Under the pieces are notes generated by a model. That model worked only from the letters and a program-made list of their open reading frames with translations. It did not search any database and was not told the origin of the DNA. From DATFQI01 sp963816955 (lineage in GTDB: Bacteria > Actinomycetota > Thermoleophilia > Solirubrobacterales > Solirubrobacteraceae), in assembly GCA_963816955.1 (NCBI GenBank), contig CAWFME010000004.1, forward strand, positions 124,001-188,000: a DNA stretch of 64,000 bases, given 5' to 3'. A program made the translations under genes and the position numbers. Below, piece after piece: positions 1 to 7,288 of the stretch. The stretch's first letter is position 1, and every line of letters begins with the position of its first letter.

Positions 1-393
1 CTTGATCGAGGGCACCAGGTAGTCCTGCTTCTGCTGCTCGGTGCCGAACAGGTGGATCGGCGGCGTCGCCATGTCCGTGTGGACCGCGATGCCCATCCCG
101 AGGCCGCCGCAGTTGGCGTGCGTCATCTCCTCGGCGAGCACGAGCGCGCAGTAGTAGTCGCCACCCTGACCGCCGTACTCCTCCGGGTAGGTGAGGCCGA
201 GGAAGCCGAGCTCGCCCATGCGCGGGAAGACCCAGTTCGGGAAGGTGGATTCCTCCCACTCCTCCGCGTGCGGGCGCAGTTCCTTGACGACGAAGTTGTG
301 GATCGACTCGCGCAGCTGCTCGTGCTCGTCGGTGAAGATGAAGTGCTTGCGCGAGTGGGCGTGGTCGGGCTTCAGGACATCGGTGGCGGCCAT
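1..393 (-). CDS. Acyl-CoA dehydrogenase, N-terminal part (gene runs off the window)
   Basis: Flavoenzyme family that makes the first double bond in acyl-CoA beta-oxidation. The visible 131 codons begin MAATDVLKPDHAHSRK and continue through the helical N-terminal domain, with FPRMGELGFLGLTYPEEYGG, the typical 'G..G...PEE.GG' turn, followed by ALVLAEEMTHANCGG and GIAVHTDMATPPIHLFG. The C-terminal FAD and catalytic-base regions lie outside the window. The ATG at 393 faces the start of the next gene across a gap of about 50 nt, which must hold both promoters. Substrate length cannot be told from this part. Confidence 0.9.
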   Translation of the reverse strand, partial: MAATDVLKPDHAHSRKHFIFTDEHEQLRESIHNFVVKELRPHAEEWEESTFPNWVFPRMGELGFLGLTYPEEYGGQGGDYYCALVLAEEMTHANCGGLGMGIAVHTDMATPPIHLFGTEQQKQDYLVPSIK

Positions 394-445
394 GCAGGAA
401 CCGTACCTGGCACCATCCCTGGTCGTGCCGCGCCTGACGTTCGCC

Positions 446-1537
446 ATGATCCTGTCGCTCCTCGCCCTCACGGCGGTGGCCGGCGCCCAGGACAGCCCGA
501 CCACGACGCTCCAACATGACGAGTCGCGCGACGGGACCTCGAGCGAGGTCCGCTCCGGCCACTACGCCGGCGACCCGCCCGGCACCACCGACCCGCTCGA
601 GGAGCGGCCGGACAACAGCTACGAGACGTTCCCGGTCGACGTGCCGGAGGGCACGCGCCACTCGCGGCTGGACGCGAGCATCGGCTGGAAGGACGAGCGG
701 ATCGACTTCGACCTCTCCGTCTATCGCTCGGATGCCGCCGGCCGCGCGGTGGCGCCCGCGATCGCCCGCTCGGCCTCCAAGTCCTCCGACACCGAGCGCG
801 CGGTCTACGTGCCGAGCGGCGGCGCGGTCGAGCCGGGGCGCTACTTCGTGGTGGTCGACAACGTCTGCTCGCGCGACGCCGACGGCCCTCCGGGCTGCGG
901 CATCGGCGAGAACATCCCCGACGAGGACGACTTCTCCGGCACCGTGACGCTCGGCAACCAGCCCCCGAGCGTCACGCTCACCGGGCCCGCGAGCGTGCGC
1001 GCGAAGGAGACCGTCACGTTCCGCGCCGAGGCCAACGATCCCGACGGGACCATCTCCACCTACCTGTTCGACCTCGACGGCGACGGCACCTACGAGCTGG
1101 ACTCCGACGGCATCCCGGAGGTCACGACCGCCTTCTCGACGCGCGGCCGGCGCACGATCGGCGTCCAGGTGCTCGACGACTCCGGCGCGGCGGCGTTCGC
1201 GACCAAGGAGGTCAGGATCACCCGCGCACTCGACACCCGGCCGCCGATCCAGATGTTCAAGCTCAGCCGCACGTCGTTCGGCGGCGCGGCGAAGCGCTCG
1301 CTGACGATCACCTACCGGCTGCGCGAGAAGGCGCGCGTGGAGGTCAAGCTGCGGCGCGGCGCCAGGGCGGGCAAGCTCGTGCGGCTGATCGAGCGCGGCG
1401 TGCGTACGCGCAACCGCTACCACCGCATCCGCCTGCGCCCGGTCCACCTGCGCCGCGGCCGCTACGTCGTGCGGATCTTCGTGCGCGCGGCGTCCGGCAA
1501 GCGGCAGGTCGCGCAGCTCGCGGCGCGCCGCCGGTAG
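446..1537 (+). CDS. Secreted protein with PKD-like domain
   Basis: About 363 aa. The chosen ATG gives MILSLLALTAVAGAQDSPTTT, a signal peptide with a likely cut after AGA; an in-frame ATG at 392 would add 18 residues before the hydrophobic stretch. After a unique N-terminal half there is a PKD/cadherin-like beta-sandwich (roughly residues 170-260): NQPPSVTLTGP, DPDGTISTYLFDLDGDGTY and VLDDSGAAAFATKEVRI. The tail is very rich in Arg and Lys and beta-strand-like, as often seen at the C-terminus of actinobacterial exported proteins. The fold points to a cell-surface or secreted binding role; no catalytic motif is visible. Confidence 0.75.
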   Translation: MILSLLALTAVAGAQDSPTTTLQHDESRDGTSSEVRSGHYAGDPPGTTDPLEERPDNSYETFPVDVPEGTRHSRLDASIGWKDERIDFDLSVYRSDAAGRAVAPAIARSASKSSDTERAVYVPSGGAVEPGRYFVVVDNVCSRDADGPPGCGIGENIPDEDDFSGTVTLGNQPPSVTLTGPASVRAKETVTFRAEANDPDGTISTYLFDLDGDGTYELDSDGIPEVTTAFSTRGRRTIGVQVLDDSGAAAFATKEVRITRALDTRPPIQMFKLSRTSFGGAAKRSLTITYRLREKARVEVKLRRGARAGKLVRLIERGVRTRNRYHRIRLRPVHLRRGRYVVRIFVRAASGKRQVAQLAARRR

Positions 1538-1547
1538 CGTCCCGGCC

Positions 1548-2330
1548 ATGGCCTTCGAAACCCTGCGCTACGAGGTGGCCGACGGCGTTGCGACGGTGAC
1601 GCTCGACCAGCCCGACACCCGCAACGCGCTCTCCGACCAGGTGCTCGACGAGCTGATCGCCGCGTTCGAGTCGGCGCGCGACGACGCGGCGGTGCGCTGC
1701 GTGGTGCTGACCTCCTCGCACGAGAAGGTGTTCTCCTCGGGCGCGAACCTCGGCGGGTTCGCCGAGGAGCAGCCGCTCGTGCACAAGCACCTCGGCACCG
1801 CGCGCTTCCCGCGCCTGTTCCGGCTGATCGGGGAGCTCGGCAAGCCGTCGATCTGCGCCGCCAACGGCCACGTGCTCGCCGGCGCGCTGGGGCTGGCGCT
1901 GGCCTGCGATCTGATCGTGGCGCGCGAGGGCGCGCGCTTCGGGACGCCCGAGATCAACGTCGGGGCGTTCCCGTTCATGATCATGGCGCTGATCTATCGC
2001 AACGTGCCACGCAAGAAGACGACCGAGCTGCTGCTGCTCGGCGAGCAGATCTCCGCCGAGGAGGCGGAGCGGATCGGGATCGTCAACAAGGTCGTGCCCG
2101 CCGGGGAGTTCGACGCGGCCGTGGCCGACTGGGCGCAGCGGCTCGCGGCCAAGTCGCCGCTGATCATGCGGCTGGGCAAGGACGCGATGTTCCGCCAGCA
2201 GGACATGGCGTTCCTGGACGCGCTCGACTACCTGCGGGCGCAGCTGACGCTGGCCTTCTCCACCGAGGACATCCACGAGGGCGTCAAGGCGTTCTTCGAG
2301 AAGCGGGAGGCCGTATGGACCGGCAGGTGA
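1548..2330 (+). CDS. Enoyl-CoA hydratase/isomerase (crotonase) family protein
   Basis: 260 aa, normal length for the family. Crotonase signatures are FSSGANL (first oxyanion-hole segment) and HVLAGALGLALACDLIVA (second oxyanion-hole helix), then FGTPEINVGAFP. Family members hydrate 2-enoyl-CoAs or isomerise double bonds in fatty-acid or aromatic-acid catabolism. It starts 10 nt after the PKD gene, and its last 16 nt overlap the next gene, so the two downstream genes are probably translated together. The divergent acyl-CoA dehydrogenase fits a fatty acyl-CoA setting. The exact substrate is not readable. Confidence 0.92.
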   Translation: MAFETLRYEVADGVATVTLDQPDTRNALSDQVLDELIAAFESARDDAAVRCVVLTSSHEKVFSSGANLGGFAEEQPLVHKHLGTARFPRLFRLIGELGKPSICAANGHVLAGALGLALACDLIVAREGARFGTPEINVGAFPFMIMALIYRNVPRKKTTELLLLGEQISAEEAERIGIVNKVVPAGEFDAAVADWAQRLAAKSPLIMRLGKDAMFRQQDMAFLDALDYLRAQLTLAFSTEDIHEGVKAFFEKREAVWTGR

Positions 2331-3055
2331 CGTGCATCCGCGGCCGCACGTCGGACCGCACGGCGGGAGCCGGGGCCGGCGCCCAGGCGCTGGCGGAGCG
2401 GCTCGGCGGCACGATCGCCGGCGAGCCGGGCGAGCCCGCCGTGCGCGACTGGAGCGAGGACCTGCCGGCGGCGCGGCCGGCGCTCGAGGCCGCCGCCGCG
2501 GCCGTGCGCGACGCCTTCGCCGCCGGCGCGCTGCCCGTGCTGACCGCCTCGGACTGCTCGATCTGCATCGCGACGCTGCCCGAGGTCGTGCTGCGCGAGC
2601 CCGGCGTGCACGTCGCGTGGATCGACGCGCACGGTGACTTCAACACGCCCGCGACGACCCCGAGCGGCTTCCTCGGCGGCATGTGCCTGGCCGCCTCGTG
2701 CGGGCGCTGGGAGGCGGAGGGATGGCCGGGCACGGTCGACCCGGAGCGGGTGCACTTCCTCGGCGTGCGCGACCTCGATCCGGGCGAGGAGGAGGAGGTC
2801 GAGGCGGCGCGCGTGAGCGCGGAGATCCCCGACGGCGTGCCGCTCTACGTGCACCTGGACACCGACGTGCTCGACCCGTCGGTGATGGCCGCCCAGTTCT
2901 CCGTTCCGGACGGCTGGGACGCCCGCCGGCTGCGCGCGCAGCTCGCGGAGCTCGCGGCGGGCTGCCGGATCGTCGGGGTGGAGATCACGGCGCTGGAGGA
3001 CCTGGGCGCCGTCGAGCTGGTCGCCGAGGCGATCGAGCCGCTGCTCGACGGGTAG
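2315..3055 (+). CDS. Arginase/agmatinase/ureohydrolase-family protein with altered metal site
   Basis: 246 aa, slightly short for an arginase. Two family metal motifs are intact: DAHGDFNTP (Asp104, His106, Asp108) and HLDTDVLDP (Asp182, Asp184); GVEITALEDLG near the end supplies the family glutamate region. The first motif, normally GGDHS with a metal-binding His, reads ASDCS here, with Cys81 at the His position. Known members hydrolyse guanidino or formimino groups with a two-Mn centre. The substitution means the substrate and even the activity are uncertain. It overlaps the crotonase gene by 16 nt, suggesting translational coupling. Confidence 0.8.
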   Translation: MDRQVTCIRGRTSDRTAGAGAGAQALAERLGGTIAGEPGEPAVRDWSEDLPAARPALEAAAAAVRDAFAAGALPVLTASDCSICIATLPEVVLREPGVHVAWIDAHGDFNTPATTPSGFLGGMCLAASCGRWEAEGWPGTVDPERVHFLGVRDLDPGEEEEVEAARVSAEIPDGVPLYVHLDTDVLDPSVMAAQFSVPDGWDARRLRAQLAELAAGCRIVGVEITALEDLGAVELVAEAIEPLLDG

Positions 3056-3066
3056 CGTTCACGGCC

Positions 3067-3444
3067 ATGGCTCCCAACGAGAAACCGCAGGTCGACGTCC
3101 CCGAGGGCTCCCCGTCCTACCAGCTCGAGCTCGACGATCTGGAGGTCGGCGAGGGCGACGAGGCCACCCCGGGCAGCATCGTCGAGGTCCACTACGTCGG
3201 CGTGTCCTGGAGCACCGGCCGCCAGTTCGACGCCTCCTGGGACCGCGGCGACACGTTCAAGTTCGGCCTCGGCAAGGGCCAGGTCATCCGCGGCTGGGAC
3301 GAGGGCGTGGCCGGCATGAAGGTCGGCGGCCGCCGCCGGATCACGATCCCGCCGGACATGGCCTACGGCAAGCGCGGCGCCGGCGGGGTCATCGGCCCCG
3401 ACGAGACGCTCGTCTTCGTGGTCGATTTGGTCGGCGTCCGCTAG
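3067..3444 (+). CDS. FKBP-type peptidyl-prolyl cis-trans isomerase
   Basis: 125 aa, a single FKBP domain. Family motifs seen: DLEVGEGDEATPGSIVEVHY, GRQFDASWDRG (active-site loop), FGLGKGQVIRGWDEGVAGMKVGG, IPPDMAYGKRG and ETLVFVVDLVGV. Such proteins catalyse Xaa-Pro isomerisation and act as folding helpers. There is no signal peptide, so it should be cytoplasmic. It starts 11 nt after the arginase-like gene. Its TAG stop shares the CTAG at 3441-3444 with the stop of the convergent acetamidase gene. Confidence 0.95.
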   Translation: MAPNEKPQVDVPEGSPSYQLELDDLEVGEGDEATPGSIVEVHYVGVSWSTGRQFDASWDRGDTFKFGLGKGQVIRGWDEGVAGMKVGGRRRITIPPDMAYGKRGAGGVIGPDETLVFVVDLVGVR

Positions 3445-4376
3445 ATCGGCGGCGCGGCGGCGAACACCAGCTCCGGCAGCTGCGCGCTGACGATGAACTC
3501 GCCGGCGTCGACGATCTCCGAGATCCGCAGGTCCACGCACAGGCTCGAGAGCAGGTAGGCGTCCTCCGGCGAGAGCCCGTACGTGCCGCTGATGTGCTCG
3601 ACCATCGCGCGGACGGCGTCCTGCGCCGCCTTGTAGAGGTCGCCTCCGACGCCGGTCGTGCCGTACAGAGGGCCGATCGGCGACGGGCGCCCGGCGGTGC
3701 GGTACTGCGGCGCGGGGATGCTCCGGCCCTTCTCGAGCGTGAAGCGCAGGCTCGCGTACATCGGCGCCTCGAGCCCGGTCACGCAGACCTCGCCGTCGCC
3801 CTGGACGCCGTGCGCGTCGCCCGTCGAGAACAGCGCGCCCGGGACCTGCACGGGCAGGAACAGCGTCGTGCCCTGGTTGAGCTGGCGGGTGTCCATGTTG
3901 CCGCCGAAGATGCCGGGCGGCATCACGGGCTGGGCTTCGGCGCCCTCGGGGCAGACGCCCATCGTGCCCAGGAACGGGTCGAGCGGGATCGCCGCGGACT
4001 CGAGCCGCGCGAACTGCCCGTCGGAGATGTCGAAGACCCGCAGGTACGCGTCACCGAAGTCGTCCGCGAGCAGCCCGAGCCCGGGCAGGATCGCCGTCCA
4101 GCCCCAGCCTTCCGTGTGGATGTCGAGCACCTCGATCGCGAGCGTGTCGCCGGGCTCGGCGCCCTCGACCGCGATCGGTCCGGCCAGCGGGTACACGCGA
4201 TCCCAGTCGAGCCGGTCGATGTCGGCCGTCGTGGACTCCGGCGTGATCTGGTTGTCGCTGACGTCGCGCGTGTGCACGACGACCGTGTCGCCGGACTCGA
4301 TCGTCAGGACGGGCTCGTTGCCCGCGTCCCACGTGAAGTGGACGCGGTCGTCGGGGAAGTAGTGGGTGCGCGCCAT
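3441..4376 (-). CDS. Acetamidase/formamidase family protein
   Basis: 311 aa. Begins MARTHYFPDDRVHFTWD; the family-typical core has TTADIDRLDWDRVYPLAGPI, EGAEPGDTLAIEVLDIHTE, FGGNMDTRQLNQGTTLFLPV and the metal/active-site segment FSTGDAHGVQGDGEVCVTG. These match the FmdA/AmdA amidase fold that hydrolyses formamide or acetamide to ammonia and the acid. Many members have unknown substrates, so only the family is secure. The stop overlaps the convergent FKBP stop by 4 nt. Confidence 0.9.
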   Translation of the reverse strand: MARTHYFPDDRVHFTWDAGNEPVLTIESGDTVVVHTRDVSDNQITPESTTADIDRLDWDRVYPLAGPIAVEGAEPGDTLAIEVLDIHTEGWGWTAILPGLGLLADDFGDAYLRVFDISDGQFARLESAAIPLDPFLGTMGVCPEGAEAQPVMPPGIFGGNMDTRQLNQGTTLFLPVQVPGALFSTGDAHGVQGDGEVCVTGLEAPMYASLRFTLEKGRSIPAPQYRTAGRPSPIGPLYGTTGVGGDLYKAAQDAVRAMVEHISGTYGLSPEDAYLLSSLCVDLRISEIVDAGEFIVSAQLPELVFAAAPPI

Positions 4377-4392
4377 GCGCGGACCCTACGCC

Positions 4393-4728
4393 TCAGGCTC
4401 CAGGCCCGCCGAACCCGACCTCGTTTTCGTCGGCGTCGTGGAAGGTCGCCTTGCGCACCCCGTTGGAGTACGTCTCCTTCTTGGTCGGCTCGACGCCGCG
4501 CTCGGCGATCGACTCGACGATCCCCTCCCAGTCCTCGACGAACAGCGTCACCAGCCCGCCGCCGGCGCGCTCGGGGTCGAGCAGCACGTAGACGTGGCAG
4601 TGCTCGGACAGCGTCCACACGGCCTCTTCCTCGTTCGGGAGGAAGCTCGGCTCGGCGCCCAGCAGCCGCGAGTACCACTCCTTGGCTGTTTCGAGGTCGC
4701 TGACCGGGATGCCCGCGAAGAGGTCCAT
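4393..4728 (-). CDS. VOC (glyoxalase/bleomycin-resistance fold) protein
   Basis: 111 aa from the ATG chosen at 4728 (MDLFAGIPVSDLETAKEWYS). A longer reading frame to 4794 adds 22 residues that look unlike protein, so the shorter start is preferred. One VOC repeat pair is visible: VSDLETAKEWYSRLLG near the start and KATFHDADENEVGF near the end. Metal ligands are not obvious enough to assign chemistry. It lies 16 nt after the start of the acetamidase gene in the same direction and may share its transcript. Confidence 0.82.
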   Translation of the reverse strand: MDLFAGIPVSDLETAKEWYSRLLGAEPSFLPNEEEAVWTLSEHCHVYVLLDPERAGGGLVTLFVEDWEGIVESIAERGVEPTKKETYSNGVRKATFHDADENEVGFGGPGA

Positions 4729-5333
4729 GGTTCGTCGGGCAACGCTAGCCGCTATGCCTGAGGGACAGGCGTTGCGGGCGGCGGGTCCTGTCACGAAATG
4801 GAACCCGCCGTGGACTTTTTCGTTCCCTCGCCCAGCACCGCGCCACCTCGCTCAGGGCGCCCGAAAAAGCTCCCCGGCCCGAAGCGCCCTTTCGTGCCAC
4901 CCGCCGAAGACCGTCTACGACACCTGCGCCACCGCTGCCGGGAATCACGCGAAAGCGAGAGCGCGAGACCGTGGGCCCTTTCGTGGTGCGATACGCACGC
5001 CGAAGGGGCCCACGCTCAGTGTTGACTTCACGCGGAAGCAGCACTCGCGCGACCGTCACCTCCGAGTGCCGAGATCACCTGCCACCGGCACTGCGATCGC
5101 CGGCGGACAGAGTGTCGCCTTGCGCGAGTTGCGATAGCCGGGAGCTGACACGAGTGCTTTTCGGGGCTGCCGCAGGCAGCGATCATGTGGGGCGGGTCAG
5201 GCGCTGGGCCGCCGCCGTGCTGCCTACTACTGCGGACGGATGTTGTGTCTCAGCGACGCACGCGTCCGGTACCTTGGTGGCCGCTGAGCGCTCGCTTCGC
5301 GAGGCACTCACACGGTCAGCGCAAGGAGGCGTA
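4729..5333. other. Noncoding stretch of about 600 bp with inverted repeats
   Basis: Longest gene-free stretch in the window. Open frames crossing it have no good start, no known motif and codon use unlike the neighbours. It holds a spaced inverted repeat (GACAGG near 4766, CCTGTC near 4789) just upstream of the VOC start, a large hairpin at 4971-5013, and a TTGACT hexamer near 5031 that could be a -35 element. It must carry the promoter for the VOC gene on the minus strand and for the two proline-rich genes on the plus strand. A small RNA is possible but unproven. Confidence 0.5.
4971..5013. repeat. Long near-perfect hairpin (20-bp arms, 3-nt loop)
   Basis: Left arm 4971-4990 begins GTGGGCCCTTTCG; loop ATA 4991-4993; right arm 4994-5013 ends GGGGCCCAC. 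The arms pair over 20 positions, with one G-U-type pair and one two-base mismatch. There is no following T-run, so a classical terminator is unlikely. It sits alone in noncoding DNA about 320 bp before the proline-rich gene pair. Confidence 0.7.
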
Positions 5334-5759
5334 ATGGCTACGCAGGGACGTATCCAGCGGCTGAGGGACATGGTGGCCCAGATCGAACGGCTCCCGGAGT
5401 CGCCCGAACGTGACCGCCTGCTGAGCGAGGTCCGGTCTCGCGCGGTCGATGTCGACACAGGCGTATCGCCGCGTGCGATGCTCCCGCTGCGAGAGCCCCC
5501 GCCCCCGCCCTTGACGGTGCTGCCCCGCCCGGCAAAGCGCGACAACGCCAGGTTCATCAGGCGCGTGGTGCCCCGGACCCCGGCCCCTGCCGTCGAGTCC
5601 GCGCGCCACCGCTCCGCTGCTGCCGGCCCGCCGATGCCCCCGGAGCGGTCGTTCTTGCTCGACGACTACCTGTCGCTGGAAGACGCGCCGTCGCTGCCTG
5701 ACATCCGGGTGGGGGACGACCTCGCCGCTGCTCCGTGGACGTTCGGTCTCCGCGGGTAG
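5334..5759 (+). CDS. Unrecognised proline/arginine-rich protein
   Basis: 141 aa. The start is set by a strong ribosome site, AAGGAGG at 5323-5329, four bases before ATG. Residues 1-45 look helical and charged (IQRLRDMVAQIERLPESPER, then LLSEVRSRAV); the middle is Pro-rich (REPPPPPLTVLPRP) and the end is acidic (SFLLDDYLSLEDAPSLPD). No signal peptide, membrane segment or known domain is seen. It sits 107 nt upstream of the tandem-repeat gene on the same strand. Both have near-consensus ribosome sites and Pro-rich disordered sequence, so a shared role is plausible, but the function is unknown. Confidence 0.6.
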   Translation: MATQGRIQRLRDMVAQIERLPESPERDRLLSEVRSRAVDVDTGVSPRAMLPLREPPPPPLTVLPRPAKRDNARFIRRVVPRTPAPAVESARHRSAAAGPPMPPERSFLLDDYLSLEDAPSLPDIRVGDDLAAAPWTFGLRG

Positions 5760-5866
5760 CTGACGCAGACACGATCCGCTGCGGGCGCAGAACGCGCCTT
5801 GCTGCTGGGACGATCGAGAGCGTGTCGTCGCCGACTCGGGTCGCCAGCACAGCAAGGGAGGACACG

Positions 5867-6532
5867 ATGCAGTTGCGCCGCCCGGCCCCCAAGGGGTACG
5901 GTCGGACGATGCGCGAGCGCACTCCGGCGCCGCATGACCACGCCGACGAGCGCTCCGAGCGCCACGGGCAGCCTCCCGCTGACGCGGTGCAGATGGCATC
6001 GCAGATGGGCAACGTGGCGTTCACCGCTTACGCGCGCAGCGTCGCCCGCCAGCCGTCCGAGATCATCGAGTTCCCGCCGGCGTACATCGGTCCTGGCGGT
6101 GAGGATCTGACCCCGCCGGACTTCATCGGCCCGCCCGAGAGCGGTGGCCAGAGCCAGTCCGAGATCATCGAGTTCCCGCCGGCGTACATCGGTCCTGGCG
6201 GTGAGGATCTGACCCCGCCGGACTTCATCGGCCCGCCCGAGAGCGGTGGCCAGAGCCAGTCCGAGATCATCGAGTTCCCACCGGCTTACATCGGCCCTGG
6301 CGGTGAGGATCTGACCCCGCCGGACTTCATCGGCCCGCCCGAGAGCGGCGGAGGTCAGAGCGGGTCGGAGTACATCGAGTTCCCGCCGGACTACGTCGGC
6401 CCGGGCGGCGAGAGTCAGTCGGACTCCGAATACATCGAGTTCCCGCCCGACTACATCGGCCCGGAAGGCGGCGGGCAGGGCGACTCGGAGTACATCGAGT
6501 TCCCGCCCGACTACATCGGCCCGAACAACTAG
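5867..6532 (+). CDS. Tandem-repeat protein with PPx[YF]-[IV]GP motifs
   Basis: 221 aa. The start follows AAGGGAGG at 5854-5861. Residues 1-63 are basic and disordered and contain MGNVAFTAYARSVARQ (about 48-62). From residue 64 the protein is repeats: three 34-35 aa units beginning SEIIEFPPAYIGPGGED and continuing TPPDFIGPPESGG, then three 14-20 aa units of SEYIEFPPDYIGP type. The core PPx[YF][IV]GP occurs nine times, spaced 8-14 residues, and the repeat array is acidic. There is no signal peptide or membrane segment. Such arrays usually bind a partner repeatedly; the real function is unknown. The TAG stop is shared with the convergent phosphoesterase gene through CTAG. Confidence 0.75.
   Translation: MQLRRPAPKGYGRTMRERTPAPHDHADERSERHGQPPADAVQMASQMGNVAFTAYARSVARQPSEIIEFPPAYIGPGGEDLTPPDFIGPPESGGQSQSEIIEFPPAYIGPGGEDLTPPDFIGPPESGGQSQSEIIEFPPAYIGPGGEDLTPPDFIGPPESGGGQSGSEYIEFPPDYVGPGGESQSDSEYIEFPPDYIGPEGGGQGDSEYIEFPPDYIGPNN
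6056..6364 (+). repeat. Three tandem coding repeats of 102, 102 and 105 bp
   Basis: Units start at 6056, 6158 and 6260, each with TCCGAGATCATCGAGTTCCC. The first two are identical over all 102 bases by eye; the third differs by a few silent changes and one extra codon. Three shorter related units follow (6365 to 6529). The near identity points to recent duplication by slippage or unequal crossing-over, and this is also a likely place for assembly collapse. Confidence 0.92.
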
Positions 6533-7275
6533 GACGCGTCGAGTCCGAGCGCTCTCGCCCGCTCGCGGGCCGGCGCCGGGTCGTAGGGCGCACGGTGCCA
6601 GACGGCGGTGCGTCGCTCCAGGTCGAGCAACAGCCAGAAGGCTCCCTCGACCGCATCGGTATCGAGGGCGTCCCACCAGGCTCTGCGGGGTGGGACGGGG
6701 GCTCCGACGGCTCCCGGGTTGAGGAGCCACTTCCCCACCGAGATGTCGAGCGGCTCTCCGACGCGGATGCGCGCGGCCTTGGCGCCTCGATGTGTCTGGG
6801 TCCAGGCCGCCGCGGCGTGGGTGTGGCCCACGAGGCCGAGGGTCGCTCGTTGGGTTGCGAGGCAGGCGGCCGCGTTGGAGGGGCCGACGTACTCGTGGAC
6901 CGGGTTGTGCGGACCGCCGTGCCAGCACTGCACGTCGCCGCGGCGCGCGGCCGGGCGCCGCGAGCGCAGCCACGCGATCGCCTCGTCGTCGAGGCGCTCG
7001 CGGGCGAGCTCGATCGAGCGGGCGGCGGGTGAGCCGGGCGGCCCGAAGCGCGTCGGCTCGGCGGAGCCGGTCGCGCCGTAGTCGTGGTTGCCCATCAGCG
7101 CCACGGAGCAACGCTCCCGCGTCCGGGCGACGACGTGATCGGGGTCGGGGCCCGCGCCGACCATGTCGCCGAGCGACCACAGCGCCTCCGCGCCGCTGCT
7201 GTCGGCCGCGGCGATCACGGCGTCCAACGCCTCCGCGTGGGCGTGGGCGTCCGCAAACACCGCCACCAGGTTCAC
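6529..7275 (-). CDS. Metallophosphoesterase (YfcE/MJ0936-like phosphodiesterase)
   Basis: 248 aa from a GTG at 7275. Motifs in order: FADAHAHAEAL (variant of SDxHGN), GDMVGAGPDPDHVV, GNHDYGA, GHTHAAAAW and LNPGAVGAPV, which together form the two-metal site. The Asn of the first motif is replaced, and the ring otherwise looks intact. Family members cleave phosphodiesters or small phosphate esters; the true substrate is unknown. The start lies 13 nt after the HNH gene's stop, so the two are probably one operon. Its stop overlaps the convergent repeat gene by 4 nt. Confidence 0.85.
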   Translation of the reverse strand: MNLVAVFADAHAHAEALDAVIAAADSSGAEALWSLGDMVGAGPDPDHVVARTRERCSVALMGNHDYGATGSAEPTRFGPPGSPAARSIELARERLDDEAIAWLRSRRPAARRGDVQCWHGGPHNPVHEYVGPSNAAACLATQRATLGLVGHTHAAAAWTQTHRGAKAARIRVGEPLDISVGKWLLNPGAVGAPVPPRRAWWDALDTDAVEGAFWLLLDLERRTAVWHRAPYDPAPARERARALGLDAS

Positions 7276-7288
7276 GACGCGGCGCGCC

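Noticed and set aside
4682..5137. Open frame of 151 codons on the plus strand
   Set aside because: No ribosome site, Arg/Pro-rich low-information sequence, and it starts inside the VOC gene on the other strand.
4729..5333. tRNA or rRNA gene in the longest noncoding stretch
   Set aside because: No TYC-loop or acceptor-stem pattern was found on either strand here or in any other gap of the window.
6056..6364. Possible CRISPR array
   Set aside because: The repeats are 102 bp, have no spacers, are in frame and encode a clean peptide repeat; no cas genes are nearby.
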